64,000 nucleotides of DNA from Chionoecetes opilio (Eukaryota > Arthropoda > Malacostraca > Decapoda > Majidae), in assembly GCA_016584305.1 (NCBI GenBank), contig JACEEZ010004931.1, positions 12,501 through 76,500 on the forward strand, read 5' to 3'. Both the position numbers and the translations under genes were made by a program. The first letter of the stretch is position 1. The number at the start of each line of letters is the position of its first letter. Shown here piece by piece: positions 50,834 through 62,908 of this stretch. The notes under the pieces are model-generated. The model searched no databases, was not told the origin of the DNA, and saw nothing but the letters and a program-made list of their open reading frames with translations.

Positions 50834-52531
50834 CTAGCCCTCATCACTACTCCAGTTATCTTGAGTGACTCTATTTCTCTTGGGTAGTTCTTGTAGATCT
50901 GTATTCCAATTCTCTTCTTCAAAATCATTACTCTCAAATACTTTTGGAGTCCATGTTATGAAGTTTTGATCATTACCAAAAGTGTACAAATTCATAGAGG
51001 AAGGGTTATACAGGGCTCCAAACACCGTTGAGAAATGCCCCGACAAGACATTGACCAGCCTTCCTGTCAGAATCTCCACAACCAACACTTTAGTATTGCA
51101 GGGCAGAAAGACAAGATCTGGATGCATAGAGGGCGTCACGGCCATCCTCAGGTTTCTCCGGCTATCAATGAGCATTTCACCATACCTGACATCCATCTTC
51201 TTCCCTGTTGAAGTGTTCCACAACTTGAGTTCACCGTCATGGCCAAACGTAAGGAGCCAGAGGCCATCATGGGTAAAACAGAAGGACACCACCTGCCCTA
51301 CATGTGCATGGGGGATCCTCTTCATTTTCTTGGCTCTTTTACTGTTCTCCCCAACCTGATGATTTCCATCTAGCGCCATGATGAAGGCCTGGCTAGTCCG
51401 TATATCCCACATCCTAACTGTTCGGTCACGGCCACTGGAGACCAGGATGTGCTGGCGCCGGGGAGACCACTGGGTGGCTCGCACAGGTCCTTCGTGGCCT
51501 GTCAGGCGGTGGGTGGACGTTCCCGTGCGCAGGTCACACAAGATCACCTCTCCTGTAATGAAGTTTATTTATTTACATTTTTTTTTTTGAGAAAGTGGGG
51601 TGAAGAGAAGGTAGTGTGGTAAGAAAGTAGCTAAAGAGAAAGTAGGGGGAAGAGAATAGTGAAAGACAGTCAGAGATTAAAAGTGGGTGGGCTTTACCAC
51701 ACTGCTTTTTGTAATGAAGTGATAATTGCAGATGTACTTTTATATGTACTAAAATTGTGGCACTCCCTGCTGTAGACCCGCCAGGGTGACGCGGTTGGTA
51801 GAATCACGGACTGGTGTTGCAGAGTCCCTGCGCCATTCGGTCAGCGGTTCGAGTCCACCAAATTCATCCTGACGTGGTGGCGCTTTGTATAGTCAATAAC
51901 CTTGTAGTTGGTACTTGCAAAGTGTCTAGATAGGATCAAAGTATCTTATCTTATCCCTGCTGTAGTGAGGTAAACGACACAACCTTTCTGATCTTTGCGC
52001 AGTAGAATTACTGCTTAACTCCTTGAAGCCCAGAATGTAATTTCCATTATAATTTGGGTACCAGTAGACAATTTTTAGTTAATATAAGTAGTATTTTATA
52101 GATATGACCTGTTTAGTATCCTTTTTGACGAACTCATTTGGTATATTGAGATACTTTTCGTAATTTTATGGCTAACAACAGGCGATAATATATAGCAAAG
52201 GAAACATCTGGGCGTGAAGGGCTTAACAATGATTGGATGTGACAAAAGACCTTGGACTCATCATTTTTAGTAAGACACAACCCCAGACTTACCATTCTCT
52301 CCTGCCACAGCTAATATAGAGTGTTTGGTGGCCACAGGAGACATTTGATGGTGGTTGATGTGGCAGTCCATGTCAAACTGATCCACCAGCTTCATGCGGT
52401 TGGGGTCCCAGATCTTGACTTTCTTGTCTCGGCTTGAAGTGCTGAACAGTCCTGCATCAGCTGGGTACCACTGAACACACTCAACCTGCGAGGAACGGCC
52501 AAGCAAATATACACACACACACATGATGATG

Positions 52532-52594
<63 letters not shown>

Positions 52595-55500
52595 TAATAA
52601 TAATAATAATATAATAATAATAATAATAATAATAATACTGTAATAATAATAATAATAATAATAATGAATATAAATAAAATAAAATAAAGAAAGTAATATA
52701 TCAATAAAAAATAACTTTGATAGATAAATAAATAAACTAAGAAATAAATTATGTACAATAAATAAATTAATCAATTAATAATATATATAAAAAAATGAGT
52801 AAAATATAAAAAAGCATGGTATTATCAGGGACCACACAAAGCTTTGGGATTAGCTTTCAGATATTCTATAAACATTATATATACTGTACTGGATGATGAC
52901 TTTTTTTTTCTTTTCTTTTTCCCCTCAAAAGAAGTGACAGCGTGCACAAGAAGTACTTACAAACGTAGAATGCTCAGCTCACTTTTGATTATTCCATGAG
53001 TGGAGACATGAGGACTTTTTTCCATCACATTAAAAACTACATTCTCTGTCTCTCAACTTCTCTCAACTACATATATCCTCTCCTCTTTATTTGAAAACAC
53101 TTACCTTACTTACACTTAACCCCTTCACACCCAGATTTTTCCTTTGCTATACCAAATCGTATATTGTTGAGCCATAAAATTACGAAAATAACTTAATATA
53201 CCAAATTAGTTAGTCGACAAGGATACTAAACAGGTCATATCTATAAAACATTGCTTATAGTCACTAAAAATCGTCTAATGGTACCCAAATTACAGTGGAA
53301 ATTACGTTCTGGGCCTCAAGGGGTTAACACTGGATATTCTAGAACCTGTCCTTCATAAAGAAATATAAGTTTTGTATTTCGATGCCAGTTTAATCAACTT
53401 CACAATACAATGTTCTTTATCATCAATAATATTCCTTTGCCATGCAGATACTGGTTATATCATGATAGGGTTACCGGTCTTTTCGCCCACATGTCAATTC
53501 GCCCACAAGACATTTCGCCCACATGTAGGAGTCAATTCGCCCACATGTAAGTCAATTCGCCCACACGATCCATGTCACAGAGTCATGTAACTACTGTATA
53601 TCTTCTTCTGGCAGAAATAGAATGAACCACCAGTAACCTTGGGCGAAATGACTCCATAGTGTGGGCGAATTGACCTGTGGGCGAAATGACTCCATGGTGT
53701 GGCGAAATGGCATGTGGGTGAAATGACCGCATACCAATGATAGAGATCTCCTGAATGTTGCTTGGCTTTGATAAAATTCAAGTAAAATTCCAGACTATCT
53801 TGCCAGCTCCTTGGCTTGAATTGGCCTCTCACAGTTCAGTACAATGTTTTCCATGCAATATTTTACTCCTATTTTTAGTCCCTATTTCTTACTGAATGCC
53901 TTCCTTCTTGTCTTGTTTTATGGCACAAGATTTACTTTTCAAACCTGGAGTATTAAAAGACTTTGATTCAGATTGTTCTAGAATAAGATTTTTTTTTTTT
54001 TTTACATATTTGTTGATTTTAGACTTTTCCTTTTTTAAAATATGTCTGCAAATATGAAATCCTTTAAGTTAAGAACACTAACAATACATGTTATTGATGA
54101 TTGATTGATTGATTTAATGCCAAAAAAAGGTGAATGTGCCAGACATCAGAGGTCATAATTATGGCACTATGGCAAAGCATAAAAAGGGGAGGGGTTATAG
54201 AAAAATTGCGAAACGGTGAGGGAAGGGGAATAAACGGAATGTTACAGCAGGATGGTTAGATCAGATGCAGGATGTGGATTTGTTGGAGGAAGGAGGTTAA
54301 ATTTTCCTGGGAGAAGGAGGGGGATTCCGGGAGAATGTCCGCAAGACAGGGAGGTCGGGAAAGGGAGGACAAATGAGGGAAGTTATGAGAAGAGATGTTA
54401 TTGATGAGTTATTATTACCTGGTATTTGTGTGTGCCCCTCCGGCCGCCCTTGATGGAGCCCACCTCGCCATACACACAGCCTTCCTTCACAACACTGGTG
54501 TCGTAAATGGCCAACCCTCCGTCACTCTGTCCACACAGCAGATACTTGTAGTCCACAGACTCAAGGTCAGCATAGGTTATGTGGGAGGTGGCGACCTGGA
54601 ATAAGAACATAAGAACATAAGAAAATAAGGAAGCTACAAGAGGCTGTGAGACCTACACGAGGTAGTTCCTGTTACTTAACAATACCTACATCCACCTTTC
54701 ATCCCCATCCATGAATTTATCTAGCCTCCCTTTAAAGCTCTCTAACGACTCCGCACTAACTACCTGTCTACTGAGTCCATTCCAATCATTTACCACCCTA
54801 TTTGTGAACCAGTTTTTCCCAATTTCTTTTTTAAATCTACGCTTTTCCAGCTTGAGTAGATTAGCTTCAAGTTACTTATAAAACGAGAAATTTCAATTAT
54901 GAACTAAATTGATTACCGTAGGAAAATTGAATCATTGTTGTCTAGTTGATGTAAATATCTAAAGTACTGTACCATGATCTGAATTATAACTCAATGATTA
55001 CAGGTAAACTGCAATTAATTATGGAGGTATACATAGATTATTTTATAAGCTTTAGGATGTGTAAAATGCAAGTGGTATGGGTATTTATAAGAACAAATTA
55101 TTCAGGGTTTTGTGCCACCCCACACGTTTGGAATTCCTTACGTAAGAAAAGAAAAAGAAATAAACACATCCGTACCTCTCGCCTTCCTCCGGTCACTTAA
55201 TCATTGGATGGCCTAACATTTTTAGTTTCTTTTTCTTTGGCATTCTCATAAATCCATATAGACTTTTCACTTTTGCCACACCCGAGGAATGATTAGAGAT
55301 ATCTTCTGGTGCTTCTCTCAATATACATATGTACAACCCCTGGCAAGTTTTTTTTAATGTCCGTATCAATATTTTCATCAGTGCTTTATTAAGAAGGAAA
55401 TATCACTGGCAAAAGTCAAAATACTGTGTGTAATTGGGTCACATCGTCATTTAAGTACCTATGTATAAAAAAAAAAATTTGGATATAAGTTTTATAGTAA

Positions 55501-55824
55501 AATATACTATACCGTAGCAATATTATGTAAATTAATCAAATTCTGAAATCATTATTCCAATGGTTTTCAGGTGTAATTGGAGTATATTTTTGAGAAGTTT
55601 ACCCTCATAAACCTTTCATTGAAGCATGCAATTATATTTTTTCTCTTTCTTTCATTTGTCATAGAAATAGCAATAACAGTAGCAGTAATAACCTGTTCCT
55701 TCTGATCCAGAGACACATTGGACATGACATGGCTGGCGGCAAGGCAGCTCCGGATGGAAGATCTGTATTTTTGGCTGGACAGCTGACCACATCGAACCCT
55801 TTCTGTGCTCTTGACAGTCTCCAT
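50834..55824 (-). CDS. ERCC8: ERCC8 (CSA), WD40 substrate receptor of the CUL4-DDB1 ligase, 406 aa
   Basis: CSA acts in transcription-coupled nucleotide excision repair in the nucleus, recruiting CUL4-DDB1 to stalled RNA polymerase II. Coding exons, 5' to 3': 55693-55824, 54419-54595, 52293-52485, 50834-51552 (TAG); phases 0, 0, 1; total 1221 bases. Recognisable family segments: VKSTERVR near the N-terminus; YLLCGQSDGGLAIYDTSV (WD repeat 1); VECVQWYPADAGLFSTSSRD and KVKIWDPN (repeat 2); HHQMSPVATKHSILAVA; GHEGPVRATQWSPRRQHIL and RTVRMWDIRTSQA; HVGQVVSFCFTHDGLWLLTF; LKLWNTSTGKK; GHFSTVFGALYNPSSMNLYT; and an acidic C-terminus DNWSSDEG like that of vertebrate CSA. Length is close to the human protein (396 aa). 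The exon 1 donor (CAG|GTTATT) is weak but phase-consistent. The introns contain MITEs, SINEs and a (TAA)n run. Confidence 0.95.
51776..51954 (+). mobile_element. tRNA-derived SINE with 11-bp TSD
   Basis: CCAGGGTGACGCGGTTGGTA (box A-like) and GCGGTTCGAGTCC (box B), then a short body and a TATCTTATCTTAT tail. The flanks CCCTGCTGTAG at 51765-51775 and 51955-51965 are identical. In ERCC8 intron 3. Confidence 0.88.
52015..52226 (-). mobile_element. TTAA MITE, copy 15
   Basis: TTAACTCCTTGAAGCCCAGA to TCTGGGCGTGAAGGGCTTAA. ERCC8 intron 3. Confidence 0.9.
52519..52668. repeat. (TAA)n microsatellite upstream of ERCC8 exon 3
   Basis: TAA/ATA repeats starting about 35 bases beyond the acceptor at 52485; in the sense strand it forms a (TTA)n run. 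Confidence 0.95.
53116..53327 (+). mobile_element. TTAA MITE, copy 16
   Basis: TTAACCCCTTCACACCCAGA to TGGGCCTCAAGGGGTTAA. ERCC8 intron 2. Confidence 0.93.
53466..53735. mobile_element. Fold-back element of TTCGCCCACATGT units
   Basis: Left half repeats CAATTCGCCCACATGT and CATTTCGCCCACAT; right half repeats GGGCGAAATGACTCCAT and GTGGGCGAATTGACC in the opposite sense. Ends: GGTTACCGGTCTTTTCGCCC and GGGTGAAATGACCGCATACC. The arms consist of internal tandem repeats, unlike ordinary MITEs. Confidence 0.8.
54096..54345 (+). repeat. Dispersed repeat, copy 2 (GTGCCAGACATCAGAGG family)
   Basis: Collinear with 23150-23400, including GATTGATTGATTTAATGCCA and GGAGAATGTCC. In ERCC8 intron 1, close to the acceptor-distal side of exon 2. 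Confidence 0.75.
54602..54862 (-). mobile_element. CR1-like LINE 3' end fragment next to ERCC8 exon 2
   Basis: AAGAACATAAGAACATAAG starts 6 bases beyond the exon 2 boundary (54595), so the LINE tail borders the acceptor. Then the complement of KNWFTNRVVNDWNGLSRQVV. Confidence 0.88.
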
Positions 55825-58800
55825 GGCGTCACTGTTGCTTAGGAGTTCACATGGGTGCAGTTCTGGCTCATTTTGAGTATTCTATTTTTGCACATTTTCG
55901 GTTCCATCTGCTGTGGGACATTGGCATTTGGTTATTATAATAATTTTTTTTCAAAGTACAGGAGCACATCTAGGTATGAAAGTATAGGTATGATTATAAA
56001 GGTACTGTATAGCTATCTATCCATCCATAATGAATGAAATTTAATATCTTACTTAGGTAAGTGAAAAAATCAAAGCATTGACAATTAACGAAATTGCATG
56101 AAATTTCTTCCTCTGAGTAATTCTATAATTTTAACATACAAAGCTAGCTGTTACAATTTTGTTGCAAGATAGTGAAGAGGGACTAAGAAGGTGAAAGGGA
56201 TTCTGAAGAATTAGAAAGACTAAAGGATACTTAAAAATACTTTTGAGAATTCATAGAAATGTGGCTTGTCTTGGTAAAGTTTGAAAATACCAGAGGTGGC
56301 CACCGCAAACAATCCACTTCCGAAAACTGACTTGTCATAAACTTTTTAATGCGAATTTGGCTTCAGTTAATAAGCTACTCGCCTTGCCTTGCCTGGCAAG
56401 CTGAGCAATGTAATACCGCGGTAATTGTTGCAGTCCTGCTGCCGGGCACCTTTTCTCATCATTAATCGAAATATTAAATACATCAAATAATGCATAAATC
56501 AACACGGATAAAGTACAATAATGATAAATAGGACACAATGAGCCTAACAAATCAATGAAATAACGAAGAATTAATGAAATATCGAGATCTAAAGATGGCC
56601 AAAAAAGCCTCACATTTTTCACCACAAAAAACGACTTTTTAATGAAGGCTTTATAAATCGTGAAAAAATATGAGCAAATAGTATATGATGTGTGTATCTT
56701 ATAAACAGTAACAGATCGTAGCTTACCGTAGAAACCAAAGGCCAAAACATGTTTTTTTTTTTCTTCGAAATTTTACCCTTTAACCCACCCAGTCAGCCGT
56801 ATTCCTTTACTAAACACATGAAAAACACGTCACATAGACACACACAAACACACCGCGCCGGCAGGGATAGCTTAGGACACACAAATAACCTCACAGCTCA
56901 ATTAGAAGGGAGATTAAGGTACAGTAAAAATATAAACAAATAACACACTCAGACAAATACATATATAAAACAAAATATACCTACCATGCACGTGAATAAT
57001 ACATAACACGATGCGGTAATATCGAAATATATTAAAACACACAAAAATACCCCTCCATTTGATGTAGAAAAAAATGTATCAACAAAACATCGGTTAAATG
57101 TACGGTGTTACTAAATGATTGATTCATATTTCTTTTACGAAGGCCTTAAAACACGGAGACTTTTTATGGAGTCATAAAAAAAGCTGGGGTTTTCAATAAG
57201 GCTATGCAATCTTTATTTGGTCCACGAATAAAAAAGTGATTATTCGTTTTAAAATACATAATTGGTAGCTCGTAACCTACTGGAGGCTAGGATTCCCAAG
57301 AGCCAATCAGCAGCCTGGCTACATTGTCGTCACCCAATTAGTGGCTTTGCTGCATGTCTTAGCCAATCAGCGTTGAGTAGGCAGCTGAGGGGACATGTTT
57401 ACTGCTTATCCCTGATATAGACGTATTTCATGGTAAAAAAAAGGTGAGTTTTACCATTAAATACCTTATCTATGGCATATTAGTGATAATAAGAGTATTG
57501 TTAGTGATATATTATATAGGTGGGACGATAATAGTTACTACCATATTAGCCTTCCATCGTACTTTTCTCCCTGAAATACATGACTGATCATTTTTGATGC
57601 CGGTAAATGGTATTTTATGACGTGTTTTCGGTAAATGTCTCATGCTGAATACTACACAGACGTACCCAAGGTATACCTTGATGCGCTGATCCCAGGTTCA
57701 AGTCCAGCGTGCCCGAGAGTAGCCTGCTATGGCCCGCGCCGTACCTGTGGCCGCAGCGGTACGGGGCTGACGACGTATCGGTTAAAGTGGACGAGAACTA
57801 CGCGTTAGCTCTTGCATTCTTGCAACCGAAGGTAGTCACAATTTTGAGACATTCACGAGTAATAGGATATGAATACCATTGTTGTTCTGGCGAGTAATGC
57901 GGCGTCTAGGTGTACATCTCTATGGTCTCCATATACTACCGTATGCTGGCAGAGGTAGGAAGGGAGTGGAATTATACAAGCTTTGCTTCTTCCAGTGTGT
58001 TGTGTGGGAGAACGCCAACTTGTAATTAAACCTGAATGCTTCAGCGACAGTTTACATAGCGTCTCCACAATGCAGCTATACAAACTTTGAATTATATTCC
58101 TTGGAACTTCGGAACACAATGTTTGTATTATTTCCCGGGTCTGGAACTTTGGTCTTGATTTTCGAGAAGCAGGTTTGGTCTTTATAACAGCCGTTTAGCA
58201 TTGATTTTTCATGTCGACAGATCCTCTTGCTACGTAACTATCTTGTGCGTCTATCGTATCTAATGGTCAAAAGACGACGACGTACGATGGTCAAAATCGT
58301 AGCTATATTACATTGCAATTTTGTATCAGTATGTCCGAACGCTTGTATGCCAAGATATCCTTGGTGGTGACAACACTGTTGCATCACCATCGTTGTCTAT
58401 TTATTTGATCAAAGTCTACCGGTAGTGACTTATGCATTATGCAAGGATACGTTTATGCGACTATATAACTATGATGAGACGACGATCGTGCCACGTGCCT
58501 GGGTCGATGGCTTCGTCTACGTACCACACAGACGGCATTGCATCCAATCGTTCGGACGAAAACTGATAAAAGTTTAAAAATCGCATGCATTCGCAAGGTG
58601 TGGTGTGGTCATGGTGGTGTGACGCCGGTGTTGTGGTCACGGTGGCAGGCATTGTGGTCATGGTAACGGTGTGGGGATCACGGCCACGGTGACCAACAAG
58701 CAGCAAGACTCACCGGACGCTGACAGTTACTGCTGAGTGCTGACAGTTGCAGGTGGAGTTGTCTGGAATCCACAGGTGTCAAGGAAGATACTTGAGAAGT

Positions 58801-59093
58801 CTCCTGCCGCCCTGCGGAATCAGCATATCAGTATTATCTACTCATTGTCTCGCGGTGAACACCAGGTGAGCGTGCAGTGAACTTTAGGGGAAAGTTACAC
58901 CTGCTGAAATACGGCGTGCCTGCCTGGTTGTGATGAATTATGGAACTGTCATCGACCAAAATTCTCGTCGAAACACGAACCGATAACTCGTCGACGTAGA
59001 AGTTTTCCATTGTCCATTGAGCCATAGGGCATAAAGCCATAGAAGTAGCGATGTAAGTGCTGTTACAACCAATGCATGATCGGTGGTTTTAAG
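55825..59093. other. Intergenic upstream of ERCC8
   Basis: No recognised gene. Noted: three CCAAT-type motifs (AGCCAATCAG at 57301 and 57361, CCCAATTAG near 57337), a box B-like GGTTCAAGTCC at 57692, and a GTGGTCATGGTG-rich stretch at 58600-58700. A reverse open frame at 56335-56745 has no domain and carries a motif that looks like a common dispersed repeat. Confidence 0.4.
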
Positions 59094-60327
59094 CAGGGTT
59101 GCCAGACAGCCTGGTCTAAAAATCCCTATATATTCGGGTGAAAATCCCCAGAAATCCCCATTTCATATATTTCCATACTTGTTATAAAAATGCTGAAATA
59201 TATGCTACATAGCTACTCCACATGTACATTAAAATTGCCATGTTGATTTTAATGTTGATTTAATGATATTAATTCGTACTTTGTTTTACACACTATATTA
59301 CATTACACATGAAGTAGCATAATTCACTTTTTTATTATAATCATCACAAGGACTGCAAAAACAAAAAAAGGCAGTAATAGGATACAGCCTCATGAGCATT
59401 TAATAAAAAATACATTTAATAAAATGTTCTACTTTAGGCTGATGGGGATGATATATCCTTAAATTGCTTAGAAATATGATACAGAAATAAATGAAAATAT
59501 TAATGCTCTTAGCTTCTTGGGGAACTTAAATAATCCAACTAATATTCTGGACATACTGTACTAAGCCAGAAAGAAAGAATAGAATAACTAACTAAATTTC
59601 ATCATCACTACTACTAAATACTAACTACATGCATACTAAATATTATCATCACTCGAATCATCATGTTCATGGTATTTGTAGATATCTGAAGTCATCATGT
59701 TGACTAGTTTATCATTTACAGCAAAATTGAAACATTCCCGGCCTTTCAAATACCGCTTTGAATGCAGAAGTCCAACTAGAGTTCTGGTTGAGAGTTTGTT
59801 TCTTAGTTTTGTTTTTAAATTGTTTACAGATGAAAATATCCTTTCTGCTGTGGCACTAGAATGAGGAAGACGCAATAGCCCAGAAACAAAACTTGACAAA
59901 TTTGGAAACATGGGGGTTTCATCACCACTCTTTATTTCCCTAACTGTCTCCCAGAAGCCTTCAACATCATTGATTTCTGAATCAGCAAGATCGGTGTTTC
60001 TTAGTACTCTCCATTCTTTGTCTAGGTGATTTATTTTGTCAGGACCTACAATTCTAGGAAATACACTAGCCAATGGACCAATGGAGACCACATTTCTTGA
60101 CTTACTTCTTTGGGATCAATGAAGCTCAAATTACTTCTTCCTTGCCGTCGGTTTAACCTCATGTTTTCTTTTAACCTTCATATTAATTATATTATTTTAA
60201 GCGATAGAATACATATTTTTTTCAGAAGCCTCAAAAGTCCCCAAATCGAGAGTGAATGTTCCCATGTCCCCATCAGTGCCCCGAAATCCCCAAATATAGG
60301 GACAAATCCCCAAATCTGGCAACTCTG
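59094..60327 (-). mobile_element. hAT DNA transposon, internally deleted, with 8-bp TSD
   Basis: Ends CAGGGTTGCCAGACAG and ATCTGGCAACTCTG are inverted partners. GTTTTAAG is duplicated exactly at 59086-59093 and 60328-60335. Subterminal AATCCCCA motifs repeat near both ends. Encodes only the transposase C-terminus. Confidence 0.95.
59636..60091 (-). pseudogene. hAT transposase C-terminal (dimerisation) remnant
   Basis: 151-codon open frame ending TAG. LRLPHSSATAERIFSSVNNL and KTKLRNKLSTRTLVGLLHSK match the hAT family dimerisation region. The DNA-binding zinc finger and the catalytic domain are absent, so this cannot be a complete transposase. The acidic tail HDDSSDDNI is intact and the frame is unbroken, which suggests recent insertion. 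Confidence 0.9.
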
Positions 60328-60844
60328 GTTTTAAGTATCCTGAACGTTTCGTTCTCATCATAGGGAGTATCTCTAACCCCTACCTAAAACAGCCGACGGA
60401 AATTAAAAATAACACAAGGGGGGTCTTGGGGGGCGAAACCCACCCAATGAGGTTAGGTTACGTAATTGATGCCCAGGTTAGGTTAGTGAACCAGCAAGGG
60501 GTCTGGGGGGGGGTGCAGCCCCCCCCCCCCCCCCCACTAGTTATGTCAGGATAGTATTGGTCAACAGGGAGTATTGGTTGAAACTACATATTTGCCGAAG
60601 TAACGTTGAAGAAGGTAAGGGTGACACAAATAAATCAGAAATAGCTTCATATATCACAGTTAGTCTAAAAAAACAACTATTTTATTGAGTGAAATTGTTG
60701 AAATCCAGAGGGTAAATAGATAGGTGCCAGTAGATTACCTCTACAAGAGAGTACCGCCATTCATTGGTCCTATGTTAAACTCTACTGGGCGCCATCTTGC
60801 TGCCCGGGCCTTCCGTTCACTCTAGACCCGCGGAAGTTCTCAGG

Positions 60845-61150
60845 GCATGACCCCGCAGTACATCATGTTATACATGTATAAATGATATACTGTTATCTTC
60901 GGAAATGTTTGTTCTATAAGATTATCACATAGAACACAGTAAAACACATTAAATAAATGCCATTATGAGACTGAAGAAATATGCATGAACTTAGAATTAA
61001 CTTAAACTCGTCGCCATTTAAAATTTTGCGAGATAGCATATAACATGGAGCATATCAATATAAGCGGAGTTTTATTAGCTTTCCATTGATATATCGTTTT
61101 CTGATAAATGAATTACTACCATGCATAAATTAGCGTTAACTAAATAAATC
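60845..61150 (+). mobile_element. Single arm of the large fold-back family
   Basis: ATGATATACTGTTATCTTCG, CATTTAAAATTTTGCGAG, TTTTATTAGCTTTCCATTGA and ATGCATAAATTAGCGTTAAC match the left arm at 12640-12915, diverged by roughly 15 per cent by eye. Confidence 0.85.
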
Positions 61151-61403
61151 TCCCGCGATGATACATATTGCTGCCATTTCAGACTTTGGTAAAACTGCAC
61201 AACAACAACTCCAACCCTTTTAACTTAAAATCTTCCCCTCTACCCAACAAACTTAAAGGCCGGGTCGGGAACCTATTATTTTGTAGCAGAATGTAATACA
61301 TAGTTGATCTGGTCATAGTTGTAATGTGTGGTACAAATTTAAGAACACATAGAATTAAGGTGCTCCTTAAGGCTTGTGGTGAGGCTTGCCTCCCCTCTCC
61401 AGG

Positions 61404-62877
61404 ATGAGGCTGCTGCTGCGGCCCATCACCACGGCACCTGCAAAATGGGTCTCATGGTTTCCTTGCCGACAGGTGGGCCAGGCTAGCATGGACAAGGTGG
61501 AGAGTGCCAAGAGAGCAGCAGCCCATAGGGCAGTAGATAACCACGTAAAGGTAACATACTCTGGCTTGCAAAGTCATTTGTGTTTATTTTGAATGCATGA
61601 AATATGTCAAGGTTCAACAAAGGCATTTTTAAGACAAATTGCATGATGCTTTTAACAAGGGTGCTTATTTATATTATAGACTTTGATTGATTTGTGCTGC
61701 TTTTTACTGACTTGAAATTAATGCAACAACAGTCGCCTGTCAATAGTCATTCAGTCATGTTGATACCTGACTCCTGCAAATTGCAGTGGCAAATTTTGGA
61801 CCATGTTTAGGATGGTCAGCTGCCAAACTTCAATGATTCAATCAACTTTACATTCTGCATCTTTTCATTGTCAAGAACTTGTCTTTTCAGGATGCATACA
61901 AGGTGGGTATTGGAAGCGGCTCCACAGTGGTGTATGCTGTCGAAAGACTCGGTAAGTTTCGTTGCTGTGTCAGAATTTAATGTTTGGTGCTTGATATCCA
62001 ATATACTATAGGAGTAGCCGTGTGTCTGTCTGTGTGTGTGTCTGTCTGTTTTGGGTAGCCGAAACTAAATTCAATTTTAATGAGAGTAGGCTCAAAAAAT
62101 CGCAAATAAATCGTAGGTGGTAAGCGGCTTGGTCCCATGTCGATTGAATAATTTTGAAGGGGGGTTTTACTTTTAGGCTAAAAACTCTTAGGAGTATTAG
62201 ATTACAGGAAAAACTCTGCGGTAACGTCTTGTCGCATTCCACAAACTCAGTAGATCCATGGACTTTGTGTGCGTGTGTGTTGGAATCACACGGAACACAA
62301 AGGGTTGGAATCACACGGAACGTGGTCTACCCCGAGGCACTTTGACCAGTGACCAACGACAGCAACAACACGATTGGAGTTTGCAATCACATGTTGTCTA
62401 ATATATACTACTACTACAAACATCAATACATGGGTCCGAAGGGCCCACAAGCACTTGTTATATCCTATAAATGTACCTTACATATGTTCTACAGGATGAT
62501 CCATCCAAGTGAAATGTTTCCCAGAATATATATGGAGGGATTGCTTATGTGCGCATAGAGCAATTTCCTTCCAATGTGGCTTCTCCAGTTGTGCAATTTG
62601 TGTGTACATGGTGTATAAAATTTATCCACTCAGGAACTGTAGAACTTTGGCTTGCATAAGAGCAGTTTGTGGTGGTTGTGGCAGCTGCTAGGCTGCATCC
62701 ACATTTTCCCGTTTATGCATAAGATACAGAGTGTGGACACAAAATGCATCATGTTGGAACAATTAAAAGGCATGAACTATGAAAATGAGGGTTGAAATTA
62801 AGCACTCTTAAGATTGTGTCTACAAACAAAAGATAGAATAAAGGATATAAGTTTAAGAAAATTGAAAGTACGGTAAT

Positions 62878-62908
<31 letters not shown>

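Noticed and set aside
56335..56745. 136-codon reverse open frame
   Set aside because: No domain, AT-driven composition, no splice-compatible partners, and part of it resembles a common dispersed repeat.
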